Shown here in pieces: positions 60,701 to 64,000 of a DNA stretch of 64,000 nucleotides (position 1 is its first letter; every line of letters begins with the position of its first letter). The position numbers and the translations under genes were made by a program. Location: contig OZ024786.1 of the NCBI GenBank assembly GCA_964017065.1, positions 3,534,369 through 3,598,368 of the forward strand, written 5' to 3'. This stretch comes from Haliclona indistincta. Taxonomy: Eukaryota > Porifera > Demospongiae > Haplosclerida > Chalinidae. Below the pieces are notes generated by a model. The model was not told the origin of the DNA and ran no database searches. It saw only the letters and a list, made by a program, of their open reading frames with translations.

Positions 60701-63188
60701 CATACATGTCCCTAGCTATACTTCTGGTAATCTATGTTTTTATACTGAATGCAAATTTATGCAACTAGCTATAGCCTTCTGCTTGGACCAAGAGTCCTAT
60801 CTGGACATATTTATGGTCATGCAGCTCTTATGAGCTGCTAGGCTTAGCGGCCAGCAACATGTAAAGGCTCTCTGCCTTCCACAATTTGCTTACAGCACTG
60901 AGTTAGTACTGTTTCTATAGTACTTGCATGTTACACTGCTCATGTATTTCTGCACATGAGTTATGTGCATACTTTATATTCTTTCAGGAAGAATATCATT
61001 CAATGTGCTACACAAAGTGCATGTGCTGAATGAACAGAATTTTCATTAAACCCTCGGCGTGTCATGCACATTGTAGTGTTAGGTCCTGGTTTGGACCAGC
61101 AATAGTGCCAACATACTAGCTATGTAGTGCTAACGCAAAGTGCTAACCACAAGGTGTGTCTCAAGGGTGTGACCATGAACACGTGAGTAGGTAGCCATTG
61201 CTGCAGTGTAGGCTCTTTACCCTCAGAGCTGTCATGCAGTTTAGATGGAATCTATAAGTACCTAGGTAGACTGCTATGGCGCTTCTGTTCTCATAGAGGT
61301 CCAAGATGTTGTCAAGGTGAGCCAGCCATAACTCGACAACAAAATCATAATTTTTTATTAGCAAAATCCACGAGTCACTTTGTAAGCCATTGTCGTGCTT
61401 ATAATGCTCATAACCTTACCGACATGTAGAAGTTATCACCGATCAATGGACAGAACGAACGAATGAATGAACAGGTTTCACAAACCCTCGGCGTGTCATG
61501 CACATTGTAGAGTTAGCTCCTAAGTTATGGTTTGCAGAAGGAGCATTGCAACTGAAGCCAATCTGCTTGCTATTGAAATTACACTGCTAACCGAAGACAA
61601 CAAAGTGCTGACCACAAGGTGTGTCACATGGGTGTGACCATGAACTCTGAGTAGGTAGCCATTGATCTAGGCTTTGATAGGCTTTTTCTTCAGATGTATA
61701 CCACCATACGAACTATCCTGCAGTTTAGATGGAATCTACAAAATTAATACCGAGGTAGTCAACTATGGGCGCTTTTGAAGTCATAGAGGTCCAAGATGGC
61801 CCTCAAGGTGAGCCAGCCATAACTCATATCGAGAAAGAAAGCACTTTAGCAAAATCCATCTGTCACATTGCAAGCCATTGTTGTGCTTATCATGCTCATA
61901 ACCTTACCAGCATGTAGAAGTGATTGCTGATCTCTGCAGCTCGATGGACAGAATGAATGAACGAATGACAGAGCAAGTACCTTAACCTCGCGCATGCGCC
62001 GAGGATTAATGACAGAACAAGAACCATAACTCTTGCGCATGCACCGAGGGTTAATTGTTCCATCTGTGCAAATTTGAGTGTAATACTGGTTGTTTTGTAG
62101 TCGAGGTACTTCCTCTCAGCCGATCTGGTTGGATGAGGTTTCATGCTCTTCAGCTCGTCCTTGTATTGGTGACTGCGTTAGTCAGTGTTCAGTATCACAT
62201 GATTGTACTCACAGTGAAGATATCACCATTACATGCTGTAAGTATACTTCAAAACTATATATTCAAAAATTGGTTATTCACATAACTTTGAATTTTCTCA
62301 CACAGATTCTCCCGCTCGCTATACTGCGACAACAAGCTCCACATGCACTATGAGAACAGCAGCACCACTATCAGGTATGCTATACTGCAAATGCAAATTT
62401 ATACAAGTGTGAAGCAAGCAAGTATAGAGTGACTCGTAGTTACCCCCACACACCATTGAGTACAATACACATACTCTGCGATCATGCACTTGCACGTGCA
62501 TGCATACTCATGATATATAATTAATTTCATGGATGGTTATTTTTCAAATTTTCAATTCAAGGTTAAAATTTTGCTTCCTGCAGAAAATTTTCGCTATGCG
62601 TTTAGTTCATCCTTACAATGAATTCAACGATGCTATTCTGCATGGTGACTTATGCATTTATTTTCATTATTAGTCGGAGCTGTTGTTGGAGGGACTATTG
62701 CAGCCATATTCTTGGTGACTGTGTTTATATTCATATTGATTGCCTGCATCGTTAAGAAACCCAAAGCCGTATTAAAATTTCTAAGAACGGGTCATTTAGA
62801 AGCTGCCCATCCTCCACAAACACCTGGTGCTACCACCTCACACAGAGCAGAATATCCTCGGCAGCAGCCTTCAGAATTTGCCTTTACACTACCACAACGA
62901 CCTGAAGAAGCAGCAGCAGCAGCAGCAGATTTCCCAGTCTCTCTTGCAAGAGCGGTAACTACAGCAGAGTCTACAGCCTCTCCTTTGACTGATACCAGCA
63001 TCACTGCAGCCCCTCCTCCTGCTTATGGTCTAGCTGATAATTATGCTACCTATAATAAAGAACAATCAGATCTTCCACCACCATCATACAGTGAAACACT
63101 TTCATCACTTTCTCTACCTACATCTCCAGCTATTGTTTCTTTACAATCATCAAGTGCAGATCCTCCTCCTTACTCACCTCAGACATAA
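51704..63188 (+). CDS. G6: four-SRCR membrane receptor with recombinant module 2 and divergent tail
   Basis: Exons: 51704-51782 (leader MGITSLNCWSRRL..), 51863-52064, 53978-54117, 57631-57832, 58537-58673, 58732-58797 (module 1), 59471-59675, 59852-59994, 60317-60518, 62101-62237, 62306-62374 (module 2), 62674-63188 (F). Sum 2097 nt, 698 residues plus stop. Signal peptide about 1-27, module 1 to about 275, module 2 to about 527, TM about 528-555 (VGAVVGGTIAAIFLVT..). Exons A and B of module 2 are of the G4/G5 module 2 type (NINDC), but C, D and E are of the module 1 type, so the module is a chimera. Exon F is the most divergent of the array: no extracellular Ser-rich start, a different helix and juxtamembrane part, an Ala-rich run, and a tail with PPAY, PPSY and [21 protein letters not shown] and [10 protein letters not shown] are still conserved. 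Confidence 0.87.
52136..53827. mobile_element. 1.7-kb element with about 140-bp TIRs, nested repeats inside
   Basis: TCCACATAAAAAATCAACTTC at the left and the inverse at the right (TAGAAGTTTATTTTAATGTGGA) begin arms that pair over about 140 bp, including AACCTCCTGGT and CTTCTTCGATC. Inside are a segment inverted relative to 61483-61700 (about 52590-52770) and a hairpin at about 53326-53512 (GCATTACGCGATATAAAGCA). No intact transposase frame. Confidence 0.75.
54183..55638. mobile_element. 1.46-kb TIR element with nested foldback
   Basis: TAACCGGGATTG at the left and CAATCCCGGTTA at the right, within 21-bp arms, are the ends. Nested within are GTATACGGCGAAATCC (54457) and GGATTTCGCCGTATAC (ending 54952). 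It lies in G6 intron B-C. Confidence 0.65.
55655..56160. repeat. Partial TTAAGGGTGCA-type element
   Basis: TTAAGGGTGCACGCAACTAA and TTAATATTCACGGCGCTGCG resemble the left end of the element at 27145. The right end was not found. The reading frames inside match no family I know. Confidence 0.4.
56231..57318 (+). mobile_element. Family A composite element, copy A7 (head lost)
   Basis: It starts at TTCAGTGTTCAAGCGCTGAT without the head hairpin. Body and foldback follow (arms at about 57000-57112 and 57203-57318, the left one with deletions). Confidence 0.75.
57852..58071 (+). repeat. Family A loop plus right arm, copy A8
   Basis: This repeats 57133-57318 closely (GTCACAAGCTGAATGCACG to the CTTTTTAATTTTATT end) and starts only 20 bp after the donor of exon C. 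The left arm is absent, so it is a partial insertion or a local duplication of A7. Confidence 0.75.
61046..62056. repeat. Two tandem diverged repeats of about 0.45 kb in G6 intron C-D
   Basis: AACCCTCGGCGTGTCATGCACATTGTAG begins both 61048 and 61485. Both units share AAGTGCTAACCACAAGGTGTGTC-like, GTAGCCATTG and CATAGAGGTCCAAGATG parts. CGCATGC.CCGAGG words close the block near 62036-62054. A related inverted segment lies inside 52136-53827. Confidence 0.7.
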
Positions 63189-63271
63189 TGTCACAGATAA
63201 TTTTTATCACTAAAATAATATTAATAATGAGATTGTTTCTTTAAAATATTTGTGTAACAGTACCGTCATTT

Positions 63272-63277
63272 AATAAA
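63272..63277 (+). promoter_or_regulatory. Candidate polyadenylation signal of G6
   Basis: AATAAA 84 bp after the stop codon; cleavage site not determined. Confidence 0.5.
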
Positions 63278-63439
63278 GTAATTTTACGTCATGGTTACCT
63301 TGATTCAGGAATAGAGCAAGCATGAAGACAAAAAAAGAAGATTCACAAACAGATTGCCGGCTTGGCTACCAATGATGCATGATTTGCTAGAAACACACTC
63401 TTTTTGACGACATATGAATAAATGTCGTTAATTAATCAA

Positions 63440-63565
63440 GAATGAATCAGAATCAGAGCATTGAATGATGAACGATTCAGAGCATTGAATGAATCAGAAT
63501 CAGAGCATTGAATGATGAACGATTCAGAGCATTGAATGATGAGTGACTCAGAGCATTGGATGATG
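63440..63565 (+). repeat. Minisatellite with CAGAGCATTGAATGA core
   Basis: CAGAGCATTGAATGA or a close variant is repeated about five times with alternating spacers (ATCAGAAT, TGAACGATT). Confidence 0.9.
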
Positions 63566-64000
63566 CTTTGATGCATAGAATGATGTCCATGCAGGATATC
63601 ATGTTTTTGATAATTAATTACTAAAATCAATAATAGGTGTTAAAAAAATCTACTTATGCTAACAATGATGGTTTAGCAGCTGTTGTGTCCGACTTTTTGC
63701 AGCATTCTACTATCCACGTGCATCGTATTAATAAGAATAGGATTAAGGATTTGTTATAATAATATAAATTCTCGGTGCAGTCTTTGCTGGTCGAAATTTG
63801 TACTGCATATTGTAACACTGAGTGCAAATAAGCATCTAGACATATGGTGCAACTGACATGTTAGTTTACAAGGTGTTGTACAGGAACCAAATGCACTTAC
63901 AATTATTTTGGATTATGCTCAGAATCTCCCAATAAAATTTTGTTGTAGGTGGAGTACATATTACTGAAAATGAACAGTAACAGTTGCATAATTATTATGG

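Larger units (their letters stand above)
63189..64000. other. 3' flank of G6, no further gene seen
   Basis: Contains a polyadenylation signal candidate and a minisatellite. No SRCR exon or other gene appears to the window end. Confidence 0.6.

Noticed and set aside
1..64000. CRISPR-like arrays
   Set aside because: The tandem repeats (38787-38856, 63440-63565) have no regular unique spacers, and introns mark a eukaryotic genome.

Overview
This is a metazoan nuclear window, most likely from a demosponge (Amphimedon-like; my inference from the gene type, the AT-rich sequence and the density of small DNA transposons). It holds one thing: a head-to-tail array of six multi-exon genes, all on the + strand, for type I membrane receptors built from scavenger receptor cysteine-rich (SRCR) domains. 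I call them G1 to G6. All exons were placed by hand from GT-AG sites, reading phase and comparison between paralogues. The exon lengths of G3, G4, G5 and G6 sum exactly to open frames of 701, 675, 933 and 698 residues.

Every gene uses the same unit. A leader exon (signal peptide, ends in phase 1) is followed by one to three copies of a five-exon module A-B-C-D-E. A+B encode a six-cysteine SRCR domain, C+D a second SRCR domain with extra cysteines, and E a short Ser/Thr/Gly linker with one cysteine. A last exon F encodes a glycine-rich transmembrane helix and a proline-rich cytoplasmic tail with two to four PPxY motifs. The module starts and ends in phase 1, so it can be gained or lost without breaking the frame.

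Layout: G1 (527-3596, 5' end outside the window, last module plus tail). G2 (4250-9209, one module, frameshifted by a 5-nt duplication). G3 (10147-30859, two modules, introns swollen by transposons). G4 (31518-36929, two modules, shortened tail). G5 (39731-51089, three modules, six SRCR domains). G6 (51704-63188, two modules, the second a recombinant; divergent membrane/tail exon). Two leader types exist: MAI(R/K)YCNCW in G2 and G4, and M(R/G)(T/I)TSL(N/K)CW in G3, G5 and G6. Block comparison shows that the G1 end-G2 and G3 end-G4 segments are a duplicated pair.

Most remaining DNA is non-autonomous mobile DNA in introns and spacers: a recurrent composite of about 1.2 kb (family A, seven long copies plus fragments), a related family B, several foldback/TIR elements, and decayed repeats. 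Some have empty sites in a paralogue. No transposase, RNA gene or CRISPR array was recognised. Extracellular recognition domains joined to tails of variable PPxY (WW-domain ligand) number suggest a fast-evolving recognition-receptor cluster; ligand and signalling partners cannot be told from sequence.
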